NCBI GenBank assembly: GCA_963724195.1
Contig: CAVRTQ010000010.1
Span: 1-64,000, forward strand
Source: Solirubrobacter sp963724195
Lineage (GTDB): Bacteria; Actinomycetota; Thermoleophilia; Solirubrobacterales; Solirubrobacteraceae
Length of the DNA: 64,000 nt
Reading direction: 5' to 3'
Part shown: positions 41,462-49,924 of the stretch, in pieces
Layout: every line of letters starts with the position of its first letter
How positions within the stretch are numbered: the stretch's first letter is position 1
Made by a program: the position numbers and the translations under genes
Notes under the pieces: model-generated
The model's database searches: none
Seen by the model: the letters and a program-made list of their open reading frames with translations, nothing else
What the model was told of the DNA's origin: nothing

Positions 41462-42316
41462 TTATTCCGCTGAGATGTCGCGCACTCGGATGTTGCGGAA
41501 CGACACGACATCCTGAGGCGCGCCGTGCGCCTGCAGGCCGAGGTAACCCACGAGCCCCCGAGAACTGGAGTCGGGGTCGTTCGGCCTGCCCGGGAAGGCG
41601 ACGTCCGGCAGGTTCTCGTACTCGTTGATCACCACCCCGTTGCGGATGACGGTGTAGTGCTGGCCGACGACGCGGATCTCGAGCTCGTTCCACACGCCGG
41701 GCGGAGTGACCCGCGCCTGCGTCGCGTTGAGGTCGGCGAAGCCATAGATCGACCCGGTCTTGCGCGGGTCGTTGGGCGGCGTGTCGGGCGAGTCGTTGAT
41801 CTGGATCTCGTGACCGCAGTTGACGGCGATCCACGCTGCGGGGTTCTCGGTCTGCGGACTGCCGTTGAACGTCATGGGACAGCCGGGCACCGGCGGCTTG
41901 GGCGCGGGGAAGCGGACCTGCACGCCGCTGTTGGCACGGGTCCCCCGAACCGGGGAGTCGTCGCGGAACTGCAGCCGCAGGGAGAAGTCACCGTAGGGCC
42001 GTGCCGCGTACCACAACACGCCGAGATTCGGAGGGCCCGGCTCGGTCTTGAGCGTCCCGTCGCGCTGCAACGTGATCATGGAGCCGCCCGCGTAGCGCCA
42101 GCGCGCGAAGCAGCGCCGCGAGCCGTCGAAGATGACCTCGTAGCCGGCGTCGGCACCCCGCCGGATCGTCTGGCCGCAGGGCACTTTCGACCCGCCGTGA
42201 CCGTGCCCGCCGCCACGCTCGTGCTTGTCGCGCTGGACGCGCTGGTCAGCGGAAGCGGACAACGGAGCGAAGGAGAGCGCGGCCACTCCCCCGAGCAACG
42301 CGAGCGTCTTGCGCAT
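41462..42316 (-). CDS. secreted DUF1080 (3-keto-disaccharide hydrolase-like) protein
   Basis: A 284-residue exported protein with AGGAGG close before the ATG. Signal peptide at residues 1-23 (TLALLGGVAALSFAPLSASA). The DUF1080 concanavalin-like domain follows: AGYEVIFDGSRRCFARWRYA, FSLRLQFRDDSPVRGTRANS, then GHEIQINDSPDTP, and GVWNELEIRVVGQHYTVIRN near the end. The domain binds or cleaves sugars, and is often linked to ThuA-like proteins in glycan catabolism; one is encoded at 19141-19974. It is followed by a hairpin terminator. Confidence 0.88.
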   Translation of the reverse strand: MRKTLALLGGVAALSFAPLSASADQRVQRDKHERGGGHGHGGSKVPCGQTIRRGADAGYEVIFDGSRRCFARWRYAGGSMITLQRDGTLKTEPGPPNLGVLWYAARPYGDFSLRLQFRDDSPVRGTRANSGVQVRFPAPKPPVPGCPMTFNGSPQTENPAAWIAVNCGHEIQINDSPDTPPNDPRKTGSIYGFADLNATQARVTPPGVWNELEIRVVGQHYTVIRNGVVINEYENLPDVAFPGRPNDPDSSSRGLVGYLGLQAHGAPQDVVSFRNIRVRDISAE

Positions 42317-42471
42317 GGTTCCTCCTACTTCTCGACGGCGCTGAGCCGTCGTTGCAACGACGTTGCCGCCCGCCTACCCAGTGCCCGGCCCGACGACACG
42401 CGCGCATCTCGGACTTCCCGAATGCGTCACCGCGGAATATCCGGGCGGTCCGCGGCGTCACCGCGGGCGAC

Positions 42472-45168
42472 ATGCATCCATCCGATGCCCCCGCGCAGCT
42501 GACGCCGTTGATCGGCCGCGAGCGAGACCTGGAGGAGGTGGCGACGTGTATCGCCGGCACGCGGTTGGTGACGCTCACTGGGGCTGGCGGCGTCGGCAAA
42601 ACGCGGCTCGCGGCTGCAGCTTCGGCCCGCGTCGCCGCCGACGTTCCCGACGGCGTGTGGTGGATCGAGCTGGCGGCGGTGACCGACCCGGGCGCGGTCG
42701 CGCCCATGCTCGCACGGACGCTCGGCGTACGGGCACTGCCTGGCATGCGCGAGCTCGACGCGGTGGTCGGCTACCTGTGGAACCGGTGCGCGCTGCTGGT
42801 GCTCGACAACTGCGAGCACCTGGCGGACGAGGTGGCGTCGGTGGCATCGGCGTTGTTGCGCGCGTGTCCATCGCTGAAAATCCTGGCGACGAGCCGCGCC
42901 CCACTCGGGATCGGCGGGGAGACCCGCTGGGCGGTTCCCGCGCTGTCGCCGCGGGCCGCGGCGCGCCTGTTCATCGACCGCGCGCGACGAGTCGACCGCC
43001 ACTGGTCGCTCAGTACGGCGAACGCGGCGGCAACCGTCGAGATCTGCCGGCGGCTCGACGGGATCCCGCTCGCACTCGAGCTCGCCGCGGCACGGGTCTC
43101 CGCCCTCGCTCCGACTGAAATCGCGCGCGGACTCGACGAAGCGCTGGGACTCCTGTCAGCGCGCGCATGCGTTGCCGACCCGCGCCAGGGGACGCTGCGT
43201 GCCTCGCTGGATTGGAGCTACGGGCTGCTGCCGCCCGACGCCCAACGCCTACTGCGCGCGCTGGGCGTTCTCGCGGACGGCACGACGTTCGAGTTCGCCC
43301 GCGAGGTGTGTCGCGGCGACTTGACGACCATGCAGACGCTCGTCGAGCACTCGATGGTGCGGGTCGACGGGAGCGCCGAGTGCGTGCGGTACCGACTGCT
43401 GGAGACCGTTCGCCAGTACGCGGTCGAGCGGTTGCTGGAGGCTGGCGAGGCCGACGCCGTCCGCGATCGCCACCGCGACGCGTTCCTGGCCCTGGCCGAG
43501 AGGGAGGGCCGCGACGCGCTGACGCCACGGCAGCCGCTGGTCTTCGCCGCGCTCGACGCCGAGGCGGCGAACATCGAGGCGGCACTGGCGCGAGCGGTCG
43601 CCACGGATCCTGAGGCGGCGTTGCGCGCGTGCCTCGCACTGCAATTTTGGTTTCGTGCCCGAGGCCGTTTTCACAGCGCCGCCGGCGTCTTCGAGCGAGC
43701 GCTCGACGGGAGTCGTCCGCCCGCGGCCCTGCGGGCCCGCGCGCTGGCCGCGTGGGCGTGGATCCTGGGCAGTGGCGGCGACTTCGAGCGCGCGAACCAG
43801 CTCGCAGCCGACGCCGCGGCGCAAGCCGAGCAGTGTGGGGACCAGGGCGCGATCGGCGCCGCATTGCTGGTGCGCGCCAATCACCGCTTCTTCACGGATC
43901 CGATGGACGCCGTGGGTCAGCTGCAGCGCTGTCGCGACCTGGCGTGCACGATCGAGGACGAGTACCTGCTCGCGCGCTCGGAGGCGTTGCTGCGCGGCAT
44001 CGGGTGGTTCCAGCAGGACGCGCACGGCTGCGGCCTCGAGTTTGACGCGCTGCGTCTGCGCCTCGAGCGACTTGGCGACCGTGAGACGCTGGCGTGGTTC
44101 TGGTTCGAGCAGGGCGCGGTCCGCTACGCGCTCGGCGAGCACCGGGACGCGGCGGAGCTGCTCGCGCGAGCGGTCACGGTGGCGGCGGAGGCGGGCGAGG
44201 CGACCGCCGATCGCGCTGCCCGCACGTACCTCGCGTTGATCGATGTGGCCGCCGGTCACGCCGAGCGCGGCCGAGCGGTCATGCGCGCGGTCCACGCGCA
44301 GACGCTGTTGCACGGCGGCAGCTTCGCGCTGCCCTGGATCGAGCTCCTGCTCGCCCAGGCGGATGCCGGCAGCGATGACCTGCAGGCGGGCTGCGCCCGG
44401 CTCCGCCACCTCGTCACGGCCGAAGCGTGGGGAGCGGCGCACGCGCTGGCCTGGGCGCACGCCGAGCTCGCCGAGGTGCTGCGGCTGCTCGGCCACGACG
44501 ATGCCGCGGAGCACGGAACACGCGCGATCGACTGTGCGCAACGGCTTCAGAACCGCTGGCTCGTGGCGAAGGCGCAACTCACGCTCGGCCGGCTCGCCGC
44601 GGCGTGCGGGCGTCCGGGGGACTCCGAGCGGCTCCTGCACGAGGCGCTCGCCGCGATTCACCAGCACGGCTACCGGCTGGAGCTGCCGGGCGCCCTGGAG
44701 GCGCTGGCGGACGTGGCGGCACGTCGCGAGCGCCACACCGAAGCGGCGCGACTGCTGGGAGCGGCGGAGCGCTCCCGCGATCAGTTCGGCCTGGTCGGCT
44801 GGCCGGCACATCGGACCGCGGTCGCGGAGCTCACCGCGCGCGTCGGCGACGCGCTCGACCCGGGGGCGCTCGAACGTGCGCTAGCCGAAGGCCGCGCACT
44901 CGAGCCCGACGCGGCGGTGGCCTGGGTCCGACGCGCCCGGGGGGAGCGCAAGCGTCCGCGACACGGCTGGGAGAGCCTCACGCCGACCGAGCTCGAGATC
45001 GTGCGTCAGGCCGCCGCCGGGCTCACGAACCCCCAAATCGCGGACCGGCTCTTCGTCGCGCGCGCGACGGTCAAGACCCACCTCTCGCACATCTACGCCA
45101 AGCTCGGCGTGCGCAACCGCTCCCAGCTCGCCGCCCACGCCGCTGGGCGGCTCGCGAGCGTGAAATAG
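42472..45168 (+). CDS. large LuxR-family regulator with NB-ARC-type ATPase and TPR-like repeats
   Basis: An 898-residue protein. Residues 10-250 are an ATPase module with P-loop GAGGVGKT (37-44), Walker B ALLVLDNCEH, ATSRAPLGIGGE (sensor) and GIPLALELAAARVSALAPTE. A winged-helix part follows (LRASLDWSYGLLPPDAQRLL), then about 450 residues of Ala-rich helical repeats that probably bind a ligand or partner. The last 65 residues are a GerE-type DNA-binding domain (LTPTELEIVRQAAAGLTNPQ, then VKTHLSHIYAKLGV). I chose the ATG at 42472; no ribosome binding site is evident. The two secreted-protein genes just downstream are plausible targets. Confidence 0.88.
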   Translation: MHPSDAPAQLTPLIGRERDLEEVATCIAGTRLVTLTGAGGVGKTRLAAAASARVAADVPDGVWWIELAAVTDPGAVAPMLARTLGVRALPGMRELDAVVGYLWNRCALLVLDNCEHLADEVASVASALLRACPSLKILATSRAPLGIGGETRWAVPALSPRAAARLFIDRARRVDRHWSLSTANAAATVEICRRLDGIPLALELAAARVSALAPTEIARGLDEALGLLSARACVADPRQGTLRASLDWSYGLLPPDAQRLLRALGVLADGTTFEFAREVCRGDLTTMQTLVEHSMVRVDGSAECVRYRLLETVRQYAVERLLEAGEADAVRDRHRDAFLALAEREGRDALTPRQPLVFAALDAEAANIEAALARAVATDPEAALRACLALQFWFRARGRFHSAAGVFERALDGSRPPAALRARALAAWAWILGSGGDFERANQLAADAAAQAEQCGDQGAIGAALLVRANHRFFTDPMDAVGQLQRCRDLACTIEDEYLLARSEALLRGIGWFQQDAHGCGLEFDALRLRLERLGDRETLAWFWFEQGAVRYALGEHRDAAELLARAVTVAAEAGEATADRAARTYLALIDVAAGHAERGRAVMRAVHAQTLLHGGSFALPWIELLLAQADAGSDDLQAGCARLRHLVTAEAWGAAHALAWAHAELAEVLRLLGHDDAAEHGTRAIDCAQRLQNRWLVAKAQLTLGRLAAACGRPGDSERLLHEALAAIHQHGYRLELPGALEALADVAARRERHTEAARLLGAAERSRDQFGLVGWPAHRTAVAELTARVGDALDPGALERALAEGRALEPDAAVAWVRRARGERKRPRHGWESLTPTELEIVRQAAAGLTNPQIADRLFVARATVKTHLSHIYAKLGVRNRSQLAAHAAGRLASVK

Positions 45169-45266
45169 GCCACCTGGCGTATGTAGTGCGTCGGCCTCCC
45201 CCGTACGGTCGTCGCATCACACACAGCTCGCGCCGGGGGGCGGCTACTACACGGAGGTAGTTTCAG

Positions 45267-45701
45267 ATGCACGTTCGCAAACTCCTGGCGCGCTTCGCGC
45301 TGGCGGCGTCGCTCGTCGGCGTCGGCTTCGCCACCGCCGGCACGGCAAGCGCCTCGGCGGCGACCGCGACGCTGTCGGTCGCCTACAGCGGATGCACGAA
45401 CTCCTACGGGCAGCACTTCGATTACACGATGCGGGTGCGCGGGACGACGGCGACCTCATCGCGGACGCGCGTCGAGGTCCGGCTCTGGGGCGAGGACGAG
45501 TGGTCCGACGACTTCCTCGGCGGGCCGTACGTCCAGTCGTACGACTTCGGCGGGTTCTACTGGATCGACTTCTGCATCAACAAGAGCGCGCTCGACGAGG
45601 ACTGGGGCCGGGACGAGGTCTACGCCGGCGTGCGCGTCTACAACGCCGCCGGTCAGCAGATCGAGACCGTCGAGTCCAACCGGCTCTACGACCACTTCTG
45701 A
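45267..45701 (+). CDS. secreted small protein of unknown function
   Basis: A 144-residue exported protein with GGAGG nine to ten bases before the ATG. The signal peptide spans residues 1-31 (ALAASLVGVGFATAGTASAS). The mature part is about 110 residues, acidic and rich in Tyr, Trp and Phe (DYTMRVRGTTATSSRTRVEV, then GGPYVQSYDFGGFYWIDFCI), with two cysteines placed to form a disulfide, and probably a beta-sandwich. No family is recognised. It is followed after ten bases by a second secreted protein, so the two form an operon. Confidence 0.7.
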   Translation: MHVRKLLARFALAASLVGVGFATAGTASASAATATLSVAYSGCTNSYGQHFDYTMRVRGTTATSSRTRVEVRLWGEDEWSDDFLGGPYVQSYDFGGFYWIDFCINKSALDEDWGRDEVYAGVRVYNAAGQQIETVESNRLYDHF

Positions 45702-45711
45702 GGCGGATCCG

Positions 45712-47148
45712 ATGCGCAACTCAATGCTCGGCCGAGCGCTCGCCCTCGGCATCCTGCTCGCCGGCGGCCTGGCCGCTCCGGCACTCGCCGGCACGCCTTC
45801 CGACGCCGCAACCCAGATCCGACAAATCGAGCAGAGCGGCGCCTTCACCGCGCCTACTCCCCGCGCCGACTTCATCGTCGGCACCTTCGACGCGTCGACC
45901 GGCAGCTTCACCGGCACGAAGACCCGAGACGTCTGCCACTACGACCGCGAGCTGCGCGAGATCGTCTGCGAGCCAGGCCCCACGCCGCAGGTGACGGTCA
46001 ACGGCGTGCACGTCGGAATCACCGTCCGCTGGTCGAACGCAAGCGGCTACGTGACCGTGACCGTCAACGGCAAGAGCAAGACGTTGCCGTCCGGCAACGG
46101 TCGCGCCACGATCGACATCGGCCGTGCGCGCGAGGCCAACTGGCGGATCACGGCGAGCGAACGCTCGTACGGGGACGCGCTGATCATCAAACGGCCGTCG
46201 ATGGTCGGCGCGGGCGTCTTCACGATCAAGGCGCTGCCGATCGGCATCGCGTACGAGCCGCCGCAGGATCCGGGCGCGCTCAACAACAACCGCTATACGC
46301 GGGTCACCACCACCGCGACGGCGCTGTCGTCGACGATCCAGACCTCGACCGGCACGACCGTGCCCAAGGGCACGTCGCGTGACTCGTACATCCAGATGGC
46401 GTCGGCCATCGGCGGTGCGATCGGCGGGACGCCCGGATCGGCGCTCAAGCAGATCGCCTCGCTGGTCGGCCAGACCCAGAGCGACGTGACCACCTCTCAG
46501 GCCTCCGGATCGACGACCGCCCTCAACTTCCAACTCGTCAACGCCCGCAGTTGCACGACCGGCGATCACATCGGTCCGGGCGGCGGCGACAAGATCGTCT
46601 ACCTCAAGGACGCCCGCGTCGTGTGGCTCGACGACGGCCGTCAGACCTACCTCTCACTGCTCGGCTCGAACGGGTCGAACTGCGTCTCCGTCAACTCGCT
46701 CCGCAACGGCACCAGCGTGTTCGACGCCGAGACCGCGCAATCGCTGCTGGCGGTCGACCCGTTGGCGACCGGAGACCCGAACATGAGCCTCCCGGCGGCC
46801 AGGTACACGAAGCTGTACGAGATCGACCTCGACCCGACGACCACCAACAATCCGGACACGGATTCGCACACCGAGAGCCGGTGGTCCTCGCTCGGCACGA
46901 CAAGCGCGACGAACAAGATCACCACCGACACGGTCCAGGCCGGCTTGCTGGCGTTCCTCGGCGTCGGCCCCGAGCAGAGCCAGACGACGACGGTCTCGAT
47001 CTCGATGTCCAACTCGCGCGTCGAAGGCGCCGGGACGGCGATCACCACGGAGGCGACGCTCCGCACGCTGAAGCTCGGCGCCTCGTCGACGATCAGCGCC
47101 TACTACGACAAGGCGTTCAGCACCATCGTCTATCAAGCGATGCCGTGA
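45712..47148 (+). CDS. secreted protein of unknown function, partner of the preceding gene
   Basis: A 478-residue exported protein. Signal peptide at residues 1-26 (ALALGILLAGGLAAPALAGT). The mature chain is rich in Thr, Ser, Asn and Gly. It includes a Thr/Ser-rich amphipathic segment (RVTTTATALSSTIQTSTGTT), a Gly/Ala-rich hydrophobic stretch (MASAIGGAIGGTPGSALKQI), and a second Thr/Ser-rich region (TTTVSISMSNSRVEGAG) near the end. Such alternating segments occur in beta-pore proteins, but this is only a structural impression. No family is recognised. It shares an operon with the small secreted protein, and its 3' end overlaps the convergent GGDEF-EAL gene by 32 bases. Confidence 0.7.
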   Translation: MRNSMLGRALALGILLAGGLAAPALAGTPSDAATQIRQIEQSGAFTAPTPRADFIVGTFDASTGSFTGTKTRDVCHYDRELREIVCEPGPTPQVTVNGVHVGITVRWSNASGYVTVTVNGKSKTLPSGNGRATIDIGRAREANWRITASERSYGDALIIKRPSMVGAGVFTIKALPIGIAYEPPQDPGALNNNRYTRVTTTATALSSTIQTSTGTTVPKGTSRDSYIQMASAIGGAIGGTPGSALKQIASLVGQTQSDVTTSQASGSTTALNFQLVNARSCTTGDHIGPGGGDKIVYLKDARVVWLDDGRQTYLSLLGSNGSNCVSVNSLRNGTSVFDAETAQSLLAVDPLATGDPNMSLPAARYTKLYEIDLDPTTTNNPDTDSHTESRWSSLGTTSATNKITTDTVQAGLLAFLGVGPEQSQTTTVSISMSNSRVEGAGTAITTEATLRTLKLGASSTISAYYDKAFSTIVYQAMP

Positions 47149-49177
47149 CCGGGGCCTGATCCGCCGGCCGACTGGTGACCGGGCTGTGGATGGACCCGTC
47201 GCCGGGTCCATCCACACATTGACCCAACTCCGAGCTGACGCGCGGCGGCCGGTTGAAGTCGACCGCGGGGCGGCCGAGTAGGTACCCCTGGCCGCCTTCG
47301 ATCGAGAGGTCTGTCTTGTCGAACTCGTGTGCGTCCCGGACGAACGTGAGCAGCTCGTCGGACTCGATGCCTTCGGCGATCACGAACGCGTCGGTGCGGC
47401 GCGCATAGGCGACGATGGCGACGAGCACGGCTTGCGCGTTGACGTCGGTGAGGGCGGCGCTGACGATCGAGCGGTCGATCTTCACGTAGTCAACCGGCAG
47501 CCGTCGCAGTGTCTCGAGGCCGGCGTTGCCGGAGCCGACGTCGTCCAGCGCGATCTTGAAGCCGAGCGCACGCAGCCGGGTCGCGCCGGCGACGACCTGA
47601 GCGAGCCGCGCTCCGGACTGTTCGGTGACCTCGAGCACGATGCGTTCGGGTTCTAGTCCGGCCGCCCGCACGGCACGGACGAGCCGATCGCCGTCGAGCA
47701 CGTCGTGGTCGAGCGTCTGCGGATGGACGTTGAGAAACAGCAACGCGTCCTCGGGCAGCTCTGCGGCCCGAGCCAGCGCCGCGGAGCGGCACACGCCATC
47801 GAGCTCGTGGGCGCGGCCGACGTTTTCAGCGATCGTGAACGCGTCCAGCGGGCCATCAAAGCCGTAGTGCTCGCTCGGCCGCGCGAGCGCTTCGTAGCCC
47901 AAGACCCGGTCTTCGCGGAGCATCAGGATGGGCTGGAACGCGACTTGGAGCTGCGGCTCGTCCAGGAGCGAGCGCAGGGAGCGGACCTTCGCCGGTGTCA
48001 CCACCGACACCAGCTCGGCGACGTCGTCGAACACGATGACCCGCCCGCCGCCTCCGCGCTTGCCCTCATACAGCGCCGCGTCGGCCTGTTCCCAGACCGC
48101 CGCCGGATCGTCGCCGGGTAGCGGGGCGAGCGACGCGACACCCGCCGTGAAGCTCGTCGGCCGCGTACCCGTTTGCGCCGCGACCAGCATCCGCTCGAGC
48201 GCCGTCTTCGCGCTGGCCGCGTCGGTGCCGGCAAACACGATCGCGAACTCGTCGCCGCCGATCCGGAAAGCGCGATCCGCGGAACGCCCTGAGCGCAGCA
48301 CCTGCCCGATCTCGATCAGCACCTCATCCCCGTAGCGATGCCCCTTTGCGTCGTTGGCGAGCTTGAAATCGTCGAGATCGACGAGCCCGATCGCGCACGT
48401 GCCACGCTGGCGAGCCGCGAACGACAGCGCACGCGCGAGCTCCTCTTGGAACGCCCGGTGGTTGCCGAGCTCGGTCAACGGATCCAACGTGGCGCCCTTG
48501 ACCGCACTCCGGTGCCGGCGCGTGAGCGCACGGCCGCCAAACACGTAGAAGAACACGAACGCCAGCACTACGGCGATCCCGAACACCCACCATTTCGCGG
48601 ACCGCACCGCGGCCAACTGACGCTCCAACACGGAGGCGTCTGCGTCAACCTCCAACGCGAACGCCTGCCCGTCGAGCCGCAGCGGCTCGACGAACTCGAG
48701 GGCACTCCCCTGCGCGGACGCGTCTGCTCCCTGCTCTTGCTGGCCGGCGTAGGCCCGTCCGTCGGAGAGCGCAGCATTGATCGCAGAGCTCTCTTGCCGC
48801 ACCCCGAGCAGCCGCGGGTCGGAAGCGGCGACCGCACGGCCGAGACCGTTGAACAGCCGCACCGACACCACTCCTGGCCGGGAAGCCACCGTCTCGATCA
48901 CTTCCCGTGCTGCTTGCAGCGCGTCCTCGGGCGCTTCAGCTCGGTAGTAGGCGGACTCGATCGAGCGCGCGTCATTCTCGTAGTGAGAAGCGTCGAGCTC
49001 CACAAGGCTGTCACGCAGCGCGTTGGCCGTGAACGCCTGCGAAATCGCCATCACGGCGACGAGCGTGCTCAGCAGCGCCGCCGCGAGCCGGAGCTCGAAC
49101 GCCCAGGGACCGACGCGCCGCGCCCACGCCCGCTGAACCGGTCTCGCGATAGTGCTCACCCGAGCGAACGCCCTCAT
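47117..49177 (-). CDS. membrane GGDEF-EAL cyclic-di-GMP enzyme
   Basis: A 686-residue inner-membrane protein. TM1 is at about 30-52 and TM2 at 195-215, with a sensor loop of about 140 residues outside the cell between them. The diguanylate cyclase domain has an intact GGDEF at 307-311 and an inhibitory RxxD site (RSAD, 298-301) at the canonical five-residue spacing. The phosphodiesterase domain keeps EAL (429-431), EVTE, the Asp pair as DDVGSG (normally DDFGSG), VKIDRS and AEGIES, so both activities look possible. The last 40 residues are an unstructured tail that contains the convergent gene's terminator. The ATG overlaps the stop of a 34-residue peptide gene. Confidence 0.9.
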   Translation of the reverse strand: MRAFARVSTIARPVQRAWARRVGPWAFELRLAAALLSTLVAVMAISQAFTANALRDSLVELDASHYENDARSIESAYYRAEAPEDALQAAREVIETVASRPGVVSVRLFNGLGRAVAASDPRLLGVRQESSAINAALSDGRAYAGQQEQGADASAQGSALEFVEPLRLDGQAFALEVDADASVLERQLAAVRSAKWWVFGIAVVLAFVFFYVFGGRALTRRHRSAVKGATLDPLTELGNHRAFQEELARALSFAARQRGTCAIGLVDLDDFKLANDAKGHRYGDEVLIEIGQVLRSGRSADRAFRIGGDEFAIVFAGTDAASAKTALERMLVAAQTGTRPTSFTAGVASLAPLPGDDPAAVWEQADAALYEGKRGGGGRVIVFDDVAELVSVVTPAKVRSLRSLLDEPQLQVAFQPILMLREDRVLGYEALARPSEHYGFDGPLDAFTIAENVGRAHELDGVCRSAALARAAELPEDALLFLNVHPQTLDHDVLDGDRLVRAVRAAGLEPERIVLEVTEQSGARLAQVVAGATRLRALGFKIALDDVGSGNAGLETLRRLPVDYVKIDRSIVSAALTDVNAQAVLVAIVAYARRTDAFVIAEGIESDELLTFVRDAHEFDKTDLSIEGGQGYLLGRPAVDFNRPPRVSSELGQCVDGPGDGSIHSPVTSRPADQAPVTASLDRRWC
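47186..47215 (+). terminator. 13-bp-stem terminator lying inside the convergent GGDEF-EAL coding region
   Basis: GTGGATGGACCCG and its exact complement enclose a TCGC tetraloop, 38 bases after the stop of the secreted protein gene. On the other strand it encodes part of the GGDEF-EAL tail. Confidence 0.7.
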
Positions 49178-49278
49178 CGGGTCGCGATCCTCACGGTCAG
49201 GACGCTGGAGCTGGCGGTGCCCAGGGCCGCAACGCCCACTACGGCGACGCCGACGGCGGTGATCAGACGGGTCTTCAT
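49174..49278 (-). CDS. 34-residue hydrophobic peptide coupled to the GGDEF-EAL gene
   Basis: The ATG at 49278 opens a short frame that starts MKTRLITAVGVAVVGVAALG and ends VLTVRIATR. It has a positively charged start and one hydrophobic helix, like a signal peptide or a single-span microprotein. Its TGA overlaps the ATG of the GGDEF-EAL gene (ATGA), so the two are translationally coupled. Third positions are G/C-rich. A weak AAAGG lies upstream. It could be a regulatory subunit of the enzyme or simply a leader peptide. Confidence 0.5.
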   Translation of the reverse strand: MKTRLITAVGVAVVGVAALGTASSSVLTVRIATR

Positions 49279-49421
49279 GGCTCGGGAGGCCTTTGGCTCG
49301 GTGGAGGGGTTTGCAGGCAGCACGTGACCCGCGCGGCGGAAGCCCATGGACGACAGAGGCGAGGTCTACTCGCTAGCTGCATCGACGCCACCCGCGCGCT
49401 CCGTTACCGAACGCGTCCAGA

Positions 49422-49490
49422 GTGTGGGGAACTACGGATCGAACGTGCGGGGAACCACGCATCGAGAGCGTGGGGAATTGCGGTTGGCCT
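49422..49490. repeat. three imperfect 23-bp direct repeats
   Basis: Units start at 49422, 49445 and 49468, each opening GYGYGGGGAA or GCGTGGGGAA. Units 1 and 2 match at 18 of 23 bases; unit 3 is more diverged. They lie in the gap between the divergent peptide/GGDEF-EAL operon and vapBC and have no spacers between them. A tandem binding site for a regulator is the simplest reading. Confidence 0.6.
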
Positions 49491-49556
49491 GCCCTGACGC
49501 TCGGACTCGATGACGCGCGGCAGGGCGAAATATGGGGAGCGCCGAGCCCTTAAAGC

Positions 49557-49570
49557 TGGGAGATCTCCCA
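49557..49570. promoter_or_regulatory. 14-bp perfect palindrome upstream of vapBC
   Basis: TGGGAGATCTCCCA reads the same on both strands. It lies 133 bases before the vapB start. VapBC complexes usually bind palindromes near their promoter, so this is a candidate operator, though rather far from the start. Apart from this palindrome, the 23-bp repeats and the vapB promoter, 49279-49702 shows no gene. Confidence 0.4.
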
Positions 49571-49690
49571 ATGTGTGAGACGACTCCGCGCAGTTAGTGT
49601 CGAACTCGCGACGGATCGCGCTGCACCGACCCGTCGCTCCTTAAGCTCGCGCCGTTCGTCGAGTCCCTAGTCAGCGGCGATAGCTACCGA

Positions 49691-49696
49691 TATCAT
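49691..49696 (+). promoter_or_regulatory. -10 box for vapBC
   Basis: TATCAT lies six bases before the GTG at 49703 with no ribosome binding site, indicating a leaderless vapB message. Confidence 0.45.
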
Positions 49697-49702
49697 CAGG
49701 GC

Positions 49703-49924
49703 GTGCCCGACGTGCTGATCCGTGATGTTCCGGCCGAGGATTTGGCTCGGATCGATGCGCATGCCGCACGGCAGGGTTTGTCGCGCACGGAGTACCTGCG
49801 TCGGCGGTTGAGTCAGGACGCAGCGCGGACGACGAGTCCGGTGAAGGTCGCGGATCTGCAGCGGTTCTCGTCACGGTTCCGGGATCTCGGTGATGCCGAG
49901 CTCATGCGCGGCGCCTGGTCGTGA
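49703..49924 (+). CDS. vapB: VapB/FitA-like antitoxin
   Basis: A 73-residue ribbon-helix-helix protein (MPDVLIRDVPAEDLARIDAH, then GLSRTEYLRRRLSQDA), the DNA-binding half typical of FitA-type antitoxins. The tail (PVKVADLQRFSSRFRDLGDA) would wrap the toxin. The GTG start is followed by the toxin gene with a GTGA overlap, ensuring that antitoxin is made first. It probably represses its own operon together with the toxin. Confidence 0.8.
   Translation: MPDVLIRDVPAEDLARIDAHAARQGLSRTEYLRRRLSQDAARTTSPVKVADLQRFSSRFRDLGDAELMRGAWS

Noticed and set aside
49422..49490. CRISPR-like repeats
   Set aside because: The units are directly adjacent with no unique spacers, are imperfect, and no cas genes are near.
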